A stretch of DNA of 64,000 nt from JAQIBY01 sp051747965 (GCA_051747965.1 JBNJGS010000005.1:1-64000); one strand, 5' to 3'; shown: positions 1 to 9,297, numbered from the stretch's first letter. Program-made: numbers and translations. Notes: generated by a model from the letters alone, not told the origin.

Positions 1-2739
1 GTGAATCCTGCTCCTTCTGTGGATTTGGGTGGAAATCAGGAACAATGTGATTACAATGTACCCATTACCATCAACGCCGGATCATCCGCTTATAGCTATG
101 AATGGAATACCGGAGAAAGCACCCAGGTGATCTTAAAGGAAAGCACAGGAGATTATGCAGTAACCATTACAGATACACACGGATGCACATCCGCAGATAC
201 AATGACACTCATTGTCAATCCGTCTCCCGAGTTTGATCTTGGCAGCGATCTGGATATATGCACCTATGACTCACCATACAATATAGGTTCAATTGCGGGC
301 ATGGACGATTACGCATGGAATACAGGGGACGATACAGAACATATTGACGTAAATGCCAGTGGTACTTATACACTAACAATAACAGATAACGATGGTTGTA
401 CTTACAGTGATTCGAGACAGATTTCCGTACACACACCCCCTGCAGTTAGTCTGGGTCCGGATCAGAGCATGTGTGAAACCGAAACACCTTTCACTCTGGA
501 TGCCGGTGTTGTTGGATCATATGAATGGAATAACGGCGAACAAACACAAAGCACAGAGGTAAGTACAAGCGGCATTTATGCTGTAACGGTAACCGATGAG
601 TTTGGTTGTACAAATACAGACGATATTAATGTCAATGTCGATCCTATGCCAAATAGCAGCATTTTATCTCACCCTGACCGCTGTATTGATGAATCGGATT
701 TTGATCTGCAGGCTGCAACGCCCGGAGGTATCTGGTCCGGTACTGGAATTACAGACACCGGTAACGGCACATTTTCACCTTCGACAGCGGGAGCTGGTGA
801 TTTTTGGGTAACTTACACATTAACTGAGGGAGAATGCACCTCTGTATCTGACATGGAACTGGTAGTACATGAGCTACCTGAAATCAACCTGACAAATCTG
901 ATTGATCCTTCATGTCATGGTTATGATGACGGCAGCATATCTGTTGTCAGCCCTGGAACAGAATCCCCCATTTTCACATGGTCAGGAAGTGGAAGCGGTC
1001 CACAAATTGACAATCTGACTGCCGGCAATTATACCGTTCTGGTCGAAGATGCCTATGGATGCACCGACAGCAGAAGCTTTGAACTCACCGAACCTGAGCC
1101 GGTCAGTGGCTACTTCATTGATGTAGAAGACGCAAGTTGCCATGGTTATGCAGACGGATCGGCAACGATCATTGCAGAGGGCGGAACACCTCCCTTCAAA
1201 TATGAATGGAATACCGGATGGATATTACCCACCTTGAGTTATGCCACTGCCGGCAACTATTCTGTCGAAATCATGGATGAAAACAATTGTATCATTACTG
1301 AAAACATCACCATCAATGAGCCTGATCCAATTCAGGCCAATGAAACCGTAACTCCGGTTGAATGCGGAGTTCATCCCGGTGCAATTAATATCAGCCCTTC
1401 AGGAGGAACCCCTGGTTACACCTATACCTGGTATCATCCGGAGATGACAGGACCCAATCCAACAGACCTTGCTTCCGGCGTTTATACGGTGTCAATTGAA
1501 GATGCCAATGCCTGTAGCAAAGAGGCCTCGATTACAGTGTATACAGAAGGTAATATAGATGTCAACATCACAGAAGAAGAAAGCCTTGATTGCTATGGTG
1601 ACAGTGATGCAAGTCTGCTTGTAAATTCTACCATGGGAGAAGAGCCTTTATCATACAGCTGGAATACCGGTGTCAACACCAACAGCATTCACGGGTTGTA
1701 TGCCGGATTTTACAGTGCAAGTATCACCGACGCGCTCGGATGTACAGGTAGCGACAACTACAACTTAATTGGTCCGGAGCCACTGGAGATTGATTTCATT
1801 ACTGAATCAGTAAAATGCCATGGTGAAGAAAATGGATCTGTTCTGGCAATGCCTTCAGGTGGCACATCACCATATGAATTCAACTGGGAAGGAATGTACA
1901 CAAGTGACACCCTTACAAATCTTTCAGCCGGCTCGTACGGTGTTACAGTCAGTGATAACAACAACTGTACATCAACTGCGATGGCAAATATCCCTGAACC
2001 CATGCCACTTCAGGCAAATGTAATGGCACAGGATATTCGTTGTTACGGAAACAATGACGGCAAAGCAGTTGCAGAAGCCTATGGGGGCACTACTCCTTAT
2101 GATTATGAATGGCATTTCAATAATCATATTTCAGAGAACAATGAAATAAACAATCTCAGGGAAGGTTTTTATGATTTGATCATTGAAGATAAGAACGGAT
2201 GTAGTTACGACACCAGTCTGGTTATATCTCAACCTGCTCCTATTGATGTGGATTACGAATTTGAAAGTCCGTCATGCATTGGCAATGATGATGGCTCTAT
2301 CGTATTTGAAGTAGCCGGTGGAGTAAGTCCCTATACCTACCTGTCCAATATTGCCACACAAAATCAACCGGATTTTTACGGATTGTATGAAGGCAATTAC
2401 GAATTCACAATTACGGATGCCAATGGATGCGAAGAAGAGCTTAACAGCATGGTTCTTGCCGACAATCCTGTTGATTGCATTCAGATTCCGGATGCTTTCA
2501 CTCCCAATGGAGACAATACCAATGACACATGGGTTATTGAGAACATTGAGATGTTCCCGAATCATGTCGTTCAGGTTTTCAACCGGTGGGGACAGGAAGT
2601 ATATTTCAAAAAATATGGTGATGAACCATGGGACGGAAGATTCAGAGGCAAAAAGCTTCCAACCGGTTCATACATTTATGTTGTTGATTTACACAATCAG
2701 TACGAATCCAAAACAGGAACAGTAACCATAGTTTATTAA
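1..2739 (+). CDS. Giant SprB-repeat surface adhesin with T9SS type B (gliding-motility, CHU_C) sorting domain, 5' end cut by window
   Basis: The reading frame is open from the first base, so the GTG at 1 is probably not the start and the N-terminus lies outside the window. The visible 912 residues begin with about three PKD/Ig-like repeats (residues 1-215) sharing an EWNTG core and a GCT(S/N) turn. From about residue 300 to 815 follow six or more SprB-type repeats, each with a C-(H/Y/I)-G-x-x-D/N-G-S core followed by a GG(T/V)xPY segment. The last ~95 residues match the CHU_C / type B sorting domain: IPDAFTPNGD-N-NDTW, then VFNRWGQEV and a PTGSYIYVVDL strand. Members are exported by the type IX secretion system and attached to the cell surface, often in gliding or adhesion. 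A terminator follows at once. Family assignment is firm; the ligand is unknown. Confidence 0.9.
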   Translation: MNPAPSVDLGGNQEQCDYNVPITINAGSSAYSYEWNTGESTQVILKESTGDYAVTITDTHGCTSADTMTLIVNPSPEFDLGSDLDICTYDSPYNIGSIAGMDDYAWNTGDDTEHIDVNASGTYTLTITDNDGCTYSDSRQISVHTPPAVSLGPDQSMCETETPFTLDAGVVGSYEWNNGEQTQSTEVSTSGIYAVTVTDEFGCTNTDDINVNVDPMPNSSILSHPDRCIDESDFDLQAATPGGIWSGTGITDTGNGTFSPSTAGAGDFWVTYTLTEGECTSVSDMELVVHELPEINLTNLIDPSCHGYDDGSISVVSPGTESPIFTWSGSGSGPQIDNLTAGNYTVLVEDAYGCTDSRSFELTEPEPVSGYFIDVEDASCHGYADGSATIIAEGGTPPFKYEWNTGWILPTLSYATAGNYSVEIMDENNCIITENITINEPDPIQANETVTPVECGVHPGAINISPSGGTPGYTYTWYHPEMTGPNPTDLASGVYTVSIEDANACSKEASITVYTEGNIDVNITEEESLDCYGDSDASLLVNSTMGEEPLSYSWNTGVNTNSIHGLYAGFYSASITDALGCTGSDNYNLIGPEPLEIDFITESVKCHGEENGSVLAMPSGGTSPYEFNWEGMYTSDTLTNLSAGSYGVTVSDNNNCTSTAMANIPEPMPLQANVMAQDIRCYGNNDGKAVAEAYGGTTPYDYEWHFNNHISENNEINNLREGFYDLIIEDKNGCSYDTSLVISQPAPIDVDYEFESPSCIGNDDGSIVFEVAGGVSPYTYLSNIATQNQPDFYGLYEGNYEFTITDANGCEEELNSMVLADNPVDCIQIPDAFTPNGDNTNDTWVIENIEMFPNHVVQVFNRWGQEVYFKKYGDEPWDGRFRGKKLPTGSYIYVVDLHNQYESKTGTVTIVY

Positions 2740-2760
2740 ATACTCTCTCTCATAAGCAGG

Positions 2761-2794
2761 AACGAGGGGCCGGCTGGCTCCTCGTTCTGATTTT
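2761..2794 (+). terminator. Rho-independent terminator of the SprB-repeat gene
   Basis: A seven-base-pair stem, AACGAGG with CCTCGTT, encloses a GC-rich loop and is followed by a short T-rich run (CTGATTTT). It sits 22 bases after the stop codon of the adhesin gene, in the space before the convergent nitroreductase gene. Confidence 0.6.
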
Positions 2795-2823
2795 AACTAA
2801 ACTGATTATGCTTACCGACAGTA

Positions 2824-3360
2824 TTATTGAAAAGCTTTTGTAAAAACCATTTCATCCTGAGGTTTTCTGACACGTTCCTGTTTTTCCATTTCCTGGAAAT
2901 TTTCCGGCAACACATCAAGTGCGCCCTTGTATCCCACAGCGATCATGGTATGAGCTTCTAAGCCTTCAGGCAGATTCATGTTTTCTGCAGCTTTCTCAGG
3001 GTCAAATCCTCCCATTTGATGCATATACAGCCCCATTCCGGTCACCTGATTCATCATATTACCCACAGCAAGACCAAGATCATGGTAAGCATGTTTATAA
3101 TCATTTCTGACAGCTGTCATAATAAGCAGTGGTGCGTTTTTCACCCATATCTGGTTAAATTCAACAAGACTGTCAAAAAGCTTATCCCAGGTTTCCTTAT
3201 TATCCTGGGTAGCATAAAAAAAGTGCCAGGGTTGATTATTTCTGGAGGAAGGTGCCCATCTTGCAGCTTCAAACATAGCCTCAACTTTTTCAATTTCTAC
3301 CGGTTTTGAGGAAAATGCCCGGGGACTATAACGATTCTTTATTGATTCTAAAAGTTTCAT
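2824..3360 (-). CDS. Nitroreductase family protein (FMN-dependent)
   Basis: A 178-residue protein of the small FMN-dependent nitroreductase family, which reduces nitro groups, quinones or other electron acceptors with NAD(P)H. The N-terminal motif RYSPRAF is the FMN phosphate-binding RxSxRxF signature, followed by the WAPSSRNNQPWHF segment usual in the family; a later AVGYKG strand is also typical. The frame extends nine bases upstream to a GTG, but ATG at 3360 gives the usual MKLLESIKNRYSPR start and is preferred. It is a single gene, convergent with the adhesin gene and divergent from the ferredoxin oxidoreductase operon. The substrate cannot be told from sequence. Confidence 0.88.
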   Translation of the reverse strand: MKLLESIKNRYSPRAFSSKPVEIEKVEAMFEAARWAPSSRNNQPWHFFYATQDNKETWDKLFDSLVEFNQIWVKNAPLLIMTAVRNDYKHAYHDLGLAVGNMMNQVTGMGLYMHQMGGFDPEKAAENMNLPEGLEAHTMIAVGYKGALDVLPENFQEMEKQERVRKPQDEMVFTKAFQ

Positions 3361-3487
3361 ATGATACACATTTTTTGTTTCTCATTTAACATCAAAACGA
3401 GGACAATTGTTTATATTTGACAAAGTCCTGGATATGTGCATCTTACCAAAATGCCCTGCAACATAAATAATTTCAGGTTTTTTTTCT

Positions 3488-3495
3488 TACCTTTG
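3488..3495 (+). promoter_or_regulatory. Probable -7 element for the 2-oxoacid:ferredoxin oxidoreductase operon
   Basis: TACCTTTG matches the Bacteroidota -7 consensus TAnnTTTG exactly and lies 35 bases before the first ATG of the operon. No clear TTTG -33 box is found at the usual 19-20 base spacing, so the call is moderate. Confidence 0.42.
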
Positions 3496-3530
3496 GATAA
3501 TTATTTAAAACACATAAAATTTATATAGTT

Positions 3531-3758
3531 ATGGCAAAATTCAAAGGAGCTATCGTCGTCGATAAGGAGCACTGCAAAGGTTGCGGTGTCTGCATACCGG
3601 CGTGTCCAACTGATGTTATTTCATTGGCTAAAGCTGTTAATTCCAAAGGTTATAATTATGCTGAAATGAGCAATCCTGATGCATGTATTGGATGTGCAAA
3701 TTGCGCAATTGTTTGTCCGGATGGAGTTATTTCAGTGTATAAATTAAAAGTTGCATAA
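3531..3758 (+). CDS. korD: 4Fe-4S dicluster ferredoxin, delta subunit of 2-oxoacid:ferredoxin oxidoreductase
   Basis: A 75-residue ferredoxin with two classical cluster motifs, CKGCGVCIPACP near residues 16-27 and CIGCANCAIVCP near residues 52-63, each ligating one 4Fe-4S cluster. It is the first gene of a tight four-gene operon (18 bases to the next gene). In the KOR/VOR type of 2-oxoacid:ferredoxin oxidoreductase this small subunit passes electrons from the thiamine diphosphate site to the external ferredoxin. The letter follows the KOR naming; if the enzyme prefers branched-chain 2-oxoacids, vorD would be the name. Confidence 0.88.
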   Translation: MAKFKGAIVVDKEHCKGCGVCIPACPTDVISLAKAVNSKGYNYAEMSNPDACIGCANCAIVCPDGVISVYKLKVA

Positions 3759-3776
3759 TTAAAAATCCTCATTACA

Positions 3777-4862
3777 ATGGATAAAGAACTCAAATTAATG
3801 AAAGGTAACGAAGCAATTGCTGAAGCTGCAATTCGCGACGGAGCCGACGCTTATTTTGGTTACCCAATCACACCGCAATCCGAGGTTATCGAGTATTTAA
3901 TGGCCGAAAAGCCTCATGAAAGAACGGGCATGGTTGTTTTGCAGGCAGAAAGTGAAGTGGCTGCGATTAACATGGTTTATGGTGCTGCAGGTGCCGGAAG
4001 AAAAGTTATGACATCATCATCCAGTCCGGGTATCAGTCTCAAACAGGAAGGGATTTCTTATATGGCAGGAGCTGAATTGCCATCACTGATACTTAATGTT
4101 GTTCGTGGCGGACCGGGACTGGGAACTATACAACCCGGACAGTGTGATTATTTCCAGTCAACCAAAGGTGGTGGACATGGTGATTACCGTCTGCTCGTAC
4201 TTGCCCCGGCATCTGTGCAGGAAATGTACGACTTTGTTGAACTTGGTTTCGAGCTTGCATTCAAATACCGGAACCCGGCGATGATTCTTTCTGATGGTGT
4301 TATTGGTCAGATGATGGAAAAAGTGGAAATGTCACCACAAAAAGAAAGAAGAACACCCGAAGAAATCATTGAGGAGTGTCCATGGGCTACAACTGGCAAA
4401 CCAGCAAGCAGAGAAAGAAATATCATCACATCCCTTGAGCTGGATGCTGGAAGAATGGAAAAATTCAACCACAAGCTCATGGATAAATATGAGGATATGA
4501 AAGAAAATGAGGTCAGATATGAAACCATTGAGTGCGATGATGCTGACTATCTCTTTGTCGCTTATGGCTCATCTGCCCGCATTTGTCAATCTGCTGTTAA
4601 GCTTGCACGTAAAAAAGGAATCAAAGTAGGCCTGTTGCGCCCAATCACCTTGTTCCCATTCCCAACCAAACAAATCCGCGAATTCATTCCTCAGATCAAA
4701 GGATATTTATCTGTAGAAATGAGCGCCGGACAAATGGTGGAAGATATTAAACTGGCTGTAAACGGAGAACGTCCGGTCGAACATTTTGGTCGCCTGGGCG
4801 GTGTTATACCGACTGCGGAAGAAATCGTTGAAGCCCTCGAACAAAAAATAATAGGAGGATAA
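3777..4862 (+). CDS. korA: 2-oxoacid:ferredoxin oxidoreductase, alpha subunit (KorA/VorB type)
   Basis: A 361-residue alpha subunit of the CoA-acylating 2-oxoacid:ferredoxin oxidoreductase family. The N-terminus carries MKGNEAIAEAAIRDGAD followed by YFGYPITPQSE, the family's domain I signature; a GPGLGTIQPGQ-D stretch follows. The C-terminal third is the transketolase C-like domain (VAYGSSAR and KVGLLRPITLFPFP). The enzyme oxidises a 2-oxoacid with CoA to acyl-CoA, CO2 and reduced ferredoxin. In Bacteroidota this subtype is often annotated VorB (3-methyl-2-oxobutanoate), but 2-oxoglutarate is equally possible, so the substrate is open. Its 3' end holds a strong ribosome binding site for the beta subunit. 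Confidence 0.88.
   Translation: MDKELKLMKGNEAIAEAAIRDGADAYFGYPITPQSEVIEYLMAEKPHERTGMVVLQAESEVAAINMVYGAAGAGRKVMTSSSSPGISLKQEGISYMAGAELPSLILNVVRGGPGLGTIQPGQCDYFQSTKGGGHGDYRLLVLAPASVQEMYDFVELGFELAFKYRNPAMILSDGVIGQMMEKVEMSPQKERRTPEEIIEECPWATTGKPASRERNIITSLELDAGRMEKFNHKLMDKYEDMKENEVRYETIECDDADYLFVAYGSSARICQSAVKLARKKGIKVGLLRPITLFPFPTKQIREFIPQIKGYLSVEMSAGQMVEDIKLAVNGERPVEHFGRLGGVIPTAEEIVEALEQKIIGG
4853..4858 (+). promoter_or_regulatory. Canonical Shine-Dalgarno AGGAGG for the beta subunit
   Basis: AGGAGG lies inside the last codons of the alpha-subunit gene, six bases before the ATG of the beta subunit. Bacteroidota genes rarely have such a strong Shine-Dalgarno; most starts in this window have only A-rich leaders. 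It fixes the start of the beta subunit at 4865. Confidence 0.6.
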
Positions 4863-4864
4863 TC

Positions 4865-5653
4865 ATGGCTGAAGTAAAAATTGATGACATCATAAAAAAA
4901 GAAAACCTTGTATACGAGAAATCCAGGGTAATGACGGACACCCCACTGCATTATTGTCCGGGGTGTGGACATGGCACTGCTCACAGGCTGGTGGCTGAAG
5001 TCATTGAAGAAATGGGCATTCAGGACAAAACCATTGGTGTAACACCGGTTGGTTGTTCCGTGCTGATGTATAACTACATGGATATTGACATGCAGGAAGC
5101 CGCACATGGTCGTGCGCCGGCACTTGCTACCGGATTAAAACGCACCATGCCGGATAAATATGTCTTTACTTATCAGGGTGACGGTGACCTGGCAGCCATT
5201 GGTACTGCAGAAACCATCCATGCCTGCAACCGTGGTGAAGACATCACCTTCATTTTTATCAACAATGGTATTTATGGTATGACCGGTGGCCAGATGGCAC
5301 CAACAACGCTGCCAAAAATGAAATCATCCACCTCACCTTACGGTCGCGAAACCGAAATGATGGGTGGCCCGATTAAAATGACAGAGTTGGTTGCCCAGCT
5401 TGACGGCACACATTATGTTACACGTCAGGCTGTTCATACACCACGTCACGTACGTAAAGCCAAAAAAGCGCTGCGTCAGGCATTTGAAAATCAGAAACTC
5501 AAAAAAGGCACCTCATTTGTGGAAATTGTTTCCAACTGTAATTCAGGATGGAAAATGACCCCGGTAGATGCCAACCAGTGGCTGGTGGATAACATGCTGC
5601 CGTTCTACGAACTTGGCGACATTAAACTTGAAGGCGAATTAGTAAAAAAATAA
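4865..5653 (+). CDS. korB: 2-oxoacid:ferredoxin oxidoreductase, beta subunit (thiamine diphosphate-binding)
   Basis: A 262-residue beta subunit carrying the catalytic thiamine diphosphate site. YCPGCGHGTAHRL near residue 31 holds the conserved CPGCGH motif with cysteines that help bind a 4Fe-4S cluster. The cofactor motif follows as GDGDLAAIGTAET and FINNGIYGMTGGQ, the GDG-x(n)-NN pattern of the family. It begins two bases after the alpha-subunit stop and ends 12 bases before the gamma subunit, so the four subunits are almost certainly co-translated from one message. Its length is normal for the KOR/VOR type. Confidence 0.9.
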   Translation: MAEVKIDDIIKKENLVYEKSRVMTDTPLHYCPGCGHGTAHRLVAEVIEEMGIQDKTIGVTPVGCSVLMYNYMDIDMQEAAHGRAPALATGLKRTMPDKYVFTYQGDGDLAAIGTAETIHACNRGEDITFIFINNGIYGMTGGQMAPTTLPKMKSSTSPYGRETEMMGGPIKMTELVAQLDGTHYVTRQAVHTPRHVRKAKKALRQAFENQKLKKGTSFVEIVSNCNSGWKMTPVDANQWLVDNMLPFYELGDIKLEGELVKK

Positions 5654-5665
5654 AAATCAATCGAT

Positions 5666-6217
5666 ATGACTGAAGAAATCATCATAGCAGGTTTTGGTGG
5701 ACAAGGTGTTTTATCCATGGGTAAAATCCTTGCCTACTCAGGACTCATGCAGGGACAGGAAGTTTCCTGGATGCCCTCATACGGACCGGAAATGCGCGGT
5801 GGAACATCAAATGTTACAGTTGTCATCAGCGATGAACGTATCAGCTCACCAATTTTGACATCTTTCGATACCGCAATTATTCTCAACCAACCTTCATTGG
5901 ACAAATTCGAATCCAAAGTCAAACCCGGTGGGGTGATCCTTTACGATCCAAACGGAATTACACGTCCTCCGGAACGCAATGACGTCAATATCTACAAGGT
6001 TGAAGGTACGGCCGCAGCTGCCGAATTAGGCAATCCCAAAACATTCAATATGATTGTACTGGGTGCGTATCTCAAAATCAAACCCATTGTAAAACTTGAC
6101 AATGTCATGCAGGGACTGGAGAAATCATTGCCTGCCCGGCACCATAAACTGCTACCTCTCAATGAGAAAGCGATTAAGCATGGGCTGGAAATTTTGCAAG
6201 AAGTTCAAACAGCATAA
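5666..6217 (+). CDS. korC: 2-oxoacid:ferredoxin oxidoreductase, gamma subunit
   Basis: A 183-residue gamma subunit, starting with the nucleotide-like GFGGQGVLSMGKILAYSG motif and containing SYGPEMRGGTSNVTV, the family's signature near residues 35-49. It closes the D-A-B-C operon and is followed six bases later by a strong terminator. In the complex this subunit contributes to CoA binding and links the catalytic domains. Presence of all four subunits in uninterrupted order argues for a working enzyme supplying reduced ferredoxin under low oxygen. Confidence 0.88.
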   Translation: MTEEIIIAGFGGQGVLSMGKILAYSGLMQGQEVSWMPSYGPEMRGGTSNVTVVISDERISSPILTSFDTAIILNQPSLDKFESKVKPGGVILYDPNGITRPPERNDVNIYKVEGTAAAAELGNPKTFNMIVLGAYLKIKPIVKLDNVMQGLEKSLPARHHKLLPLNEKAIKHGLEILQEVQTA

Positions 6218-6223
6218 GTTTGT

Positions 6224-6250
6224 AAAAACCGCCTCCGGGCGGTTTTTTTT
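6224..6250 (+). terminator. Rho-independent terminator of the korDABC operon
   Basis: A perfect stem AAAACCGCC / GGCGGTTTT around a TCCG loop, running into eight T residues, starting six bases after the gamma-subunit stop. Confidence 0.85.
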
Positions 6251-6273
6251 ACACATATCTTTTTTAGATTATT

Positions 6274-7512
6274 ATGATCAAATTCCAGAAGTTTACCCTG
6301 GATAATGGCTTGACTGTCATCATCCATGAAGATAAATCAACACCTTTGGTCTGCGTTAATACCCTGTACAAAGTCGGGGCTAAAGACGAAGACCCGGAGC
6401 TGACCGGCATGGCTCACCTTTTTGAGCATCTGATGTTCGGTGGTTCAAAACATGCGCCCAACTTCGACCGCATTCTGGAAGAAGCCGGAGGAGAAAACAA
6501 TGCCTTTACAAACAATGACGTCACCAATTATTATGACATCCTGCCTGCAGCCAATCTGGAAACAGCTCTCTGGCTTGAAGCCGACAGAATGCAAAATCTG
6601 AATCTGGACGAAAAAAGCATAGCTGTCCAAAAATCTGTTGTGACAGAGGAGTTTAAAGAAAACTATCTCAACCAGCCTTATGGAGATATGGATGCTATCA
6701 TGCGCGATATGGCATTCAAAAAACACCCCTATCGCTGGTCAACCATCGGTCTGGCCATTGAGCACATAAAAAACACTACCCGCGAAAAACTCCTTAAATT
6801 TTACAAATCATATTATGCCCCGGGCAATGCTGTCCTTGTGCTTGCCGGAAACATTGATTCTTTTAAAAGCCTCGAACTGGTAAAAAAGCATTTTGCAGAT
6901 ATCCCGGTTGGGATTATTCCTGAGGAAACAACAATAACTGAACCGGAACAACTATCACAGCGTGAAACCATCAGAGAAGAAAATGTGCCTCAAGATGCAA
7001 TTTTAATGGGTTTCCATATGCCGGGTCGTCTTCACCAGAATTATCATGCTGCTGACCTCATCTCAGACATTCTGGCCAATGGTAAATCCTCTCGGTTTTA
7101 CGCTGGGCTGGTCAGGGAAAAACAAAAATTCTCTGAACTTGACGCATACATTTGGGGCAGCACATACCCCGGTCTGTTTATCATTCATGGCTATCCGGCC
7201 GAGGGAATCTCACTTAAGGATGCTGAAAAATTCATATGGGAAGAAATTGATAAGCTCAGAGAAAACGGCTGTCAAAACAAAGAGTTGACAAAAGTCAAAA
7301 ACAAAGCTGTTTCTGCATGGATGTTTTCCAATATCGCACTGAATAACAAAGCCTTCCATCTTGCCTATTTTGAAAATCTGGGAGATGTAGGCCTCATCAA
7401 TAAGGAAGACAATCTAATTTCCACAGTTACACATGAGCAGATCAGAAAAACAGCAAAAGAGATGCTGAACAGAAACAGTGCCTCCATCCTTAAATACCAC
7501 GCAAAATCATGA
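6274..7512 (+). CDS. M16 family zinc peptidase, catalytic partner
   Basis: A 412-residue M16B (insulinase/processing-peptidase-like) metallopeptidase. The inverted zinc motif HLFEH is present (H48, E51 and H52), and the third ligand is probably E125 in VVTEEF about 73 residues downstream. There is no signal peptide, so it is likely cytoplasmic, or periplasmic by an unusual route. Its stop overlaps the next gene's ATG (ATGA), coupling it to a second M16 protein that lacks the zinc site. Such active/inactive pairs form heterodimeric clam-shell peptidases degrading peptides or processing proteins. The leader contains TATCTTTT, one base from the -7 consensus. Confidence 0.9.
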   Translation: MIKFQKFTLDNGLTVIIHEDKSTPLVCVNTLYKVGAKDEDPELTGMAHLFEHLMFGGSKHAPNFDRILEEAGGENNAFTNNDVTNYYDILPAANLETALWLEADRMQNLNLDEKSIAVQKSVVTEEFKENYLNQPYGDMDAIMRDMAFKKHPYRWSTIGLAIEHIKNTTREKLLKFYKSYYAPGNAVLVLAGNIDSFKSLELVKKHFADIPVGIIPEETTITEPEQLSQRETIREENVPQDAILMGFHMPGRLHQNYHAADLISDILANGKSSRFYAGLVREKQKFSELDAYIWGSTYPGLFIIHGYPAEGISLKDAEKFIWEEIDKLRENGCQNKELTKVKNKAVSAWMFSNIALNNKAFHLAYFENLGDVGLINKEDNLISTVTHEQIRKTAKEMLNRNSASILKYHAKS

Positions 7513-8768
7513 CACATCACAAGCCCAGAATTCATGAAATAACTACCTTCCGGAATCTGCCAGTACACACCTATAAACTGGATAATGGAATGGAAATTCA
7601 TGGTTTTTACAATGATACGATCAAAGCCATGAAACTGGATTTCATTTTTGAATCAGGACAGGCTCTTCAGTCAAAAACTTTCTTATCGGCTTTCACCAAT
7701 GCCATGCTACGCGAAGGCAAACAAAATGGAAAAAGCCAATCTTTTGAGGAAACACTCGACTATTACGGCATTTTTCTGCAACAAAAAATTGGCAGAAAAT
7801 GGTCGGTATTTACTTTTTATCTTCCGGTGATGTACCTGGAAAATCTGCTTCCCGTGGCCTATGATATGCTTTTTGATCCGGATTTTACCGAAGATTCACT
7901 GACTTTCCTCCGTGAAAAAACACGGCAGAGGTTACGACAAAATCTTAAACGCACCGATTATAATGCCGCAGCCTACCTGAAAACACTGATCTGGGGAAAA
8001 AATAATCCTTTGGGTTTCTATCCCGAAGAATCTGCACTGAATAATATTACCCTGGATGATATCGAAAATTTTTATCATAAAAACTATATATCTTCCTGCA
8101 GAATTGGCATCTCAGGATATTTCCCCAAAGACATCAAGAGCCAGCTTAACAAACATTTCGGACAAGTTGCCGTACAATATAAATCAGTTGAAAACATTAC
8201 TGCCCCCAATCCCGATGAACCCAAAAATCATCATATCGCAATGGATGACAAAAGCCAGACATCACTGAAATGGGGCAAAAAAATCATCGGACCGGGTCAT
8301 CCGGATTATTTTGGTTTTAAAGTTGTTGATACGATTTTTGGTGGTTTTTTCGGATCAAGACTCATGCGCAATATCCGTGAAGACAAGGCTTACACTTACG
8401 GAATTTATTCCAACATCAAACCTTCACAATACGGATGTACCCATACCATCTCAACAGATGTCGGACATGAATATCTTGAAGACACAATCAGGCAGATTGA
8501 GCATGAAGCTGAAACTCTTAAATCAGACTTGGTCAGTGAGGAGGAACTCAGACTTGTTCAAAACTACATGAGCGGTGAGCTGCTTTCCACCTTTGACGGT
8601 GCATTCAAACATGCTTCTATATACCAGTATCTGTTGGAAATGGATCTTGATTTTGCTTATTATGCTGATTTCATCCGGCAAATTCATGAAATCACTCCCT
8701 CAGACATAAGAGATATTGCGGCAAAACATCTTGACACAAAAGCCATGCATAAAGTTACTGCAGGGTGA
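7509..8768 (+). CDS. M16 family peptidase-like protein, non-catalytic partner
   Basis: A 419-residue M16 homologue beginning inside the stop codon of the catalytic partner. At the place of HxxEH it has no zinc-binding motif (FLSAFTNAML instead), while the C-terminal half retains the R/Y substrate-binding segment, NIREDKAYTYGIYS, that completes the active site of the partner in M16B heterodimers. This is the expected division of labour: one subunit carries zinc, the other the substrate-anchoring arginine and tyrosine. The gene ends about 70 bases before a highly structured repeat region. Confidence 0.87.
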   Translation: MTHHKPRIHEITTFRNLPVHTYKLDNGMEIHGFYNDTIKAMKLDFIFESGQALQSKTFLSAFTNAMLREGKQNGKSQSFEETLDYYGIFLQQKIGRKWSVFTFYLPVMYLENLLPVAYDMLFDPDFTEDSLTFLREKTRQRLRQNLKRTDYNAAAYLKTLIWGKNNPLGFYPEESALNNITLDDIENFYHKNYISSCRIGISGYFPKDIKSQLNKHFGQVAVQYKSVENITAPNPDEPKNHHIAMDDKSQTSLKWGKKIIGPGHPDYFGFKVVDTIFGGFFGSRLMRNIREDKAYTYGIYSNIKPSQYGCTHTISTDVGHEYLEDTIRQIEHEAETLKSDLVSEEELRLVQNYMSGELLSTFDGAFKHASIYQYLLEMDLDFAYYADFIRQIHEITPSDIRDIAAKHLDTKAMHKVTAG

Positions 8769-9011
8769 CAACGACCTTAAACATTTTTCGACAAATTATT
8801 GATCATTTGAATAAAAATCCAGAAGGCCGCAATTGTAAACCCGGGTTTCAACCCGGGTTTTCAGCAATGCACTAAATTGGTTTTTGGTCATGATTTTTGC
8901 TGCAAAGCAAAGCAAAAATTCATGCCAAAAACATTTCCTTAATTTCATTCGATTTCGCCGGTGAAAAACCGGCGCAATCTTTTGGGGGGAGATAACAAGC
9001 ATAAAATCCTT

Positions 9012-9045
9012 CCAGACCGGCTCGCGCCGGCCTGGGGCTTTTTTT
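9012..9045 (+). terminator. Terminator-like hairpin in repeat copy 1 (second copy at 9315-9348)
   Basis: CCAGACCGGC, a TCGC loop and GCCGGCCTGG form a ten-base stem with one mismatch, followed by GGC and seven T residues. The same structure recurs at 9315-9348 in the second repeat copy. It could end transcription of the M16 operon. Confidence 0.55.
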
Positions 9046-9178
9046 CTATTCAGGGCACTTCGAAAACAAGTTTTACGAATAAACCCGGGTTTCAACCCGG
9101 GTTTTCAGCAATGCACTAAATTGGTTTTTGGTCATGATTTTTGCTGCAAAGCAAAGCAAAAATTCATGCCAAAAACAT

Positions 9179-9278
9179 NNNNNNNNNNNNNNNNNNNNNN
9201 NNNNNNNNNNNNNNNNNNNNNNNNNNNNNNNNNNNNNNNNNNNNNNNNNNNNNNNNNNNNNNNNNNNNNNNNNNNNNN
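9179..9278. other. Assembly gap (100 N) inside repeat copy 2
   Basis: Exactly 100 N, the usual placeholder for an unknown gap length. By comparison with the first repeat copy, 41 bases would be enough to bridge it. Confidence 0.95.
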
Positions 9279-9297
9279 AATCTTTTGGGGGGAGATA

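Noticed and set aside
8976..9000. tRNA remnant in the repeat (TTTTGGGGGGAGATAACAAGC resembles the anticodon region of tRNA-Pro)
   Set aside because: Only a G run and the 3' flank are shared; no stems of a cloverleaf can be formed.
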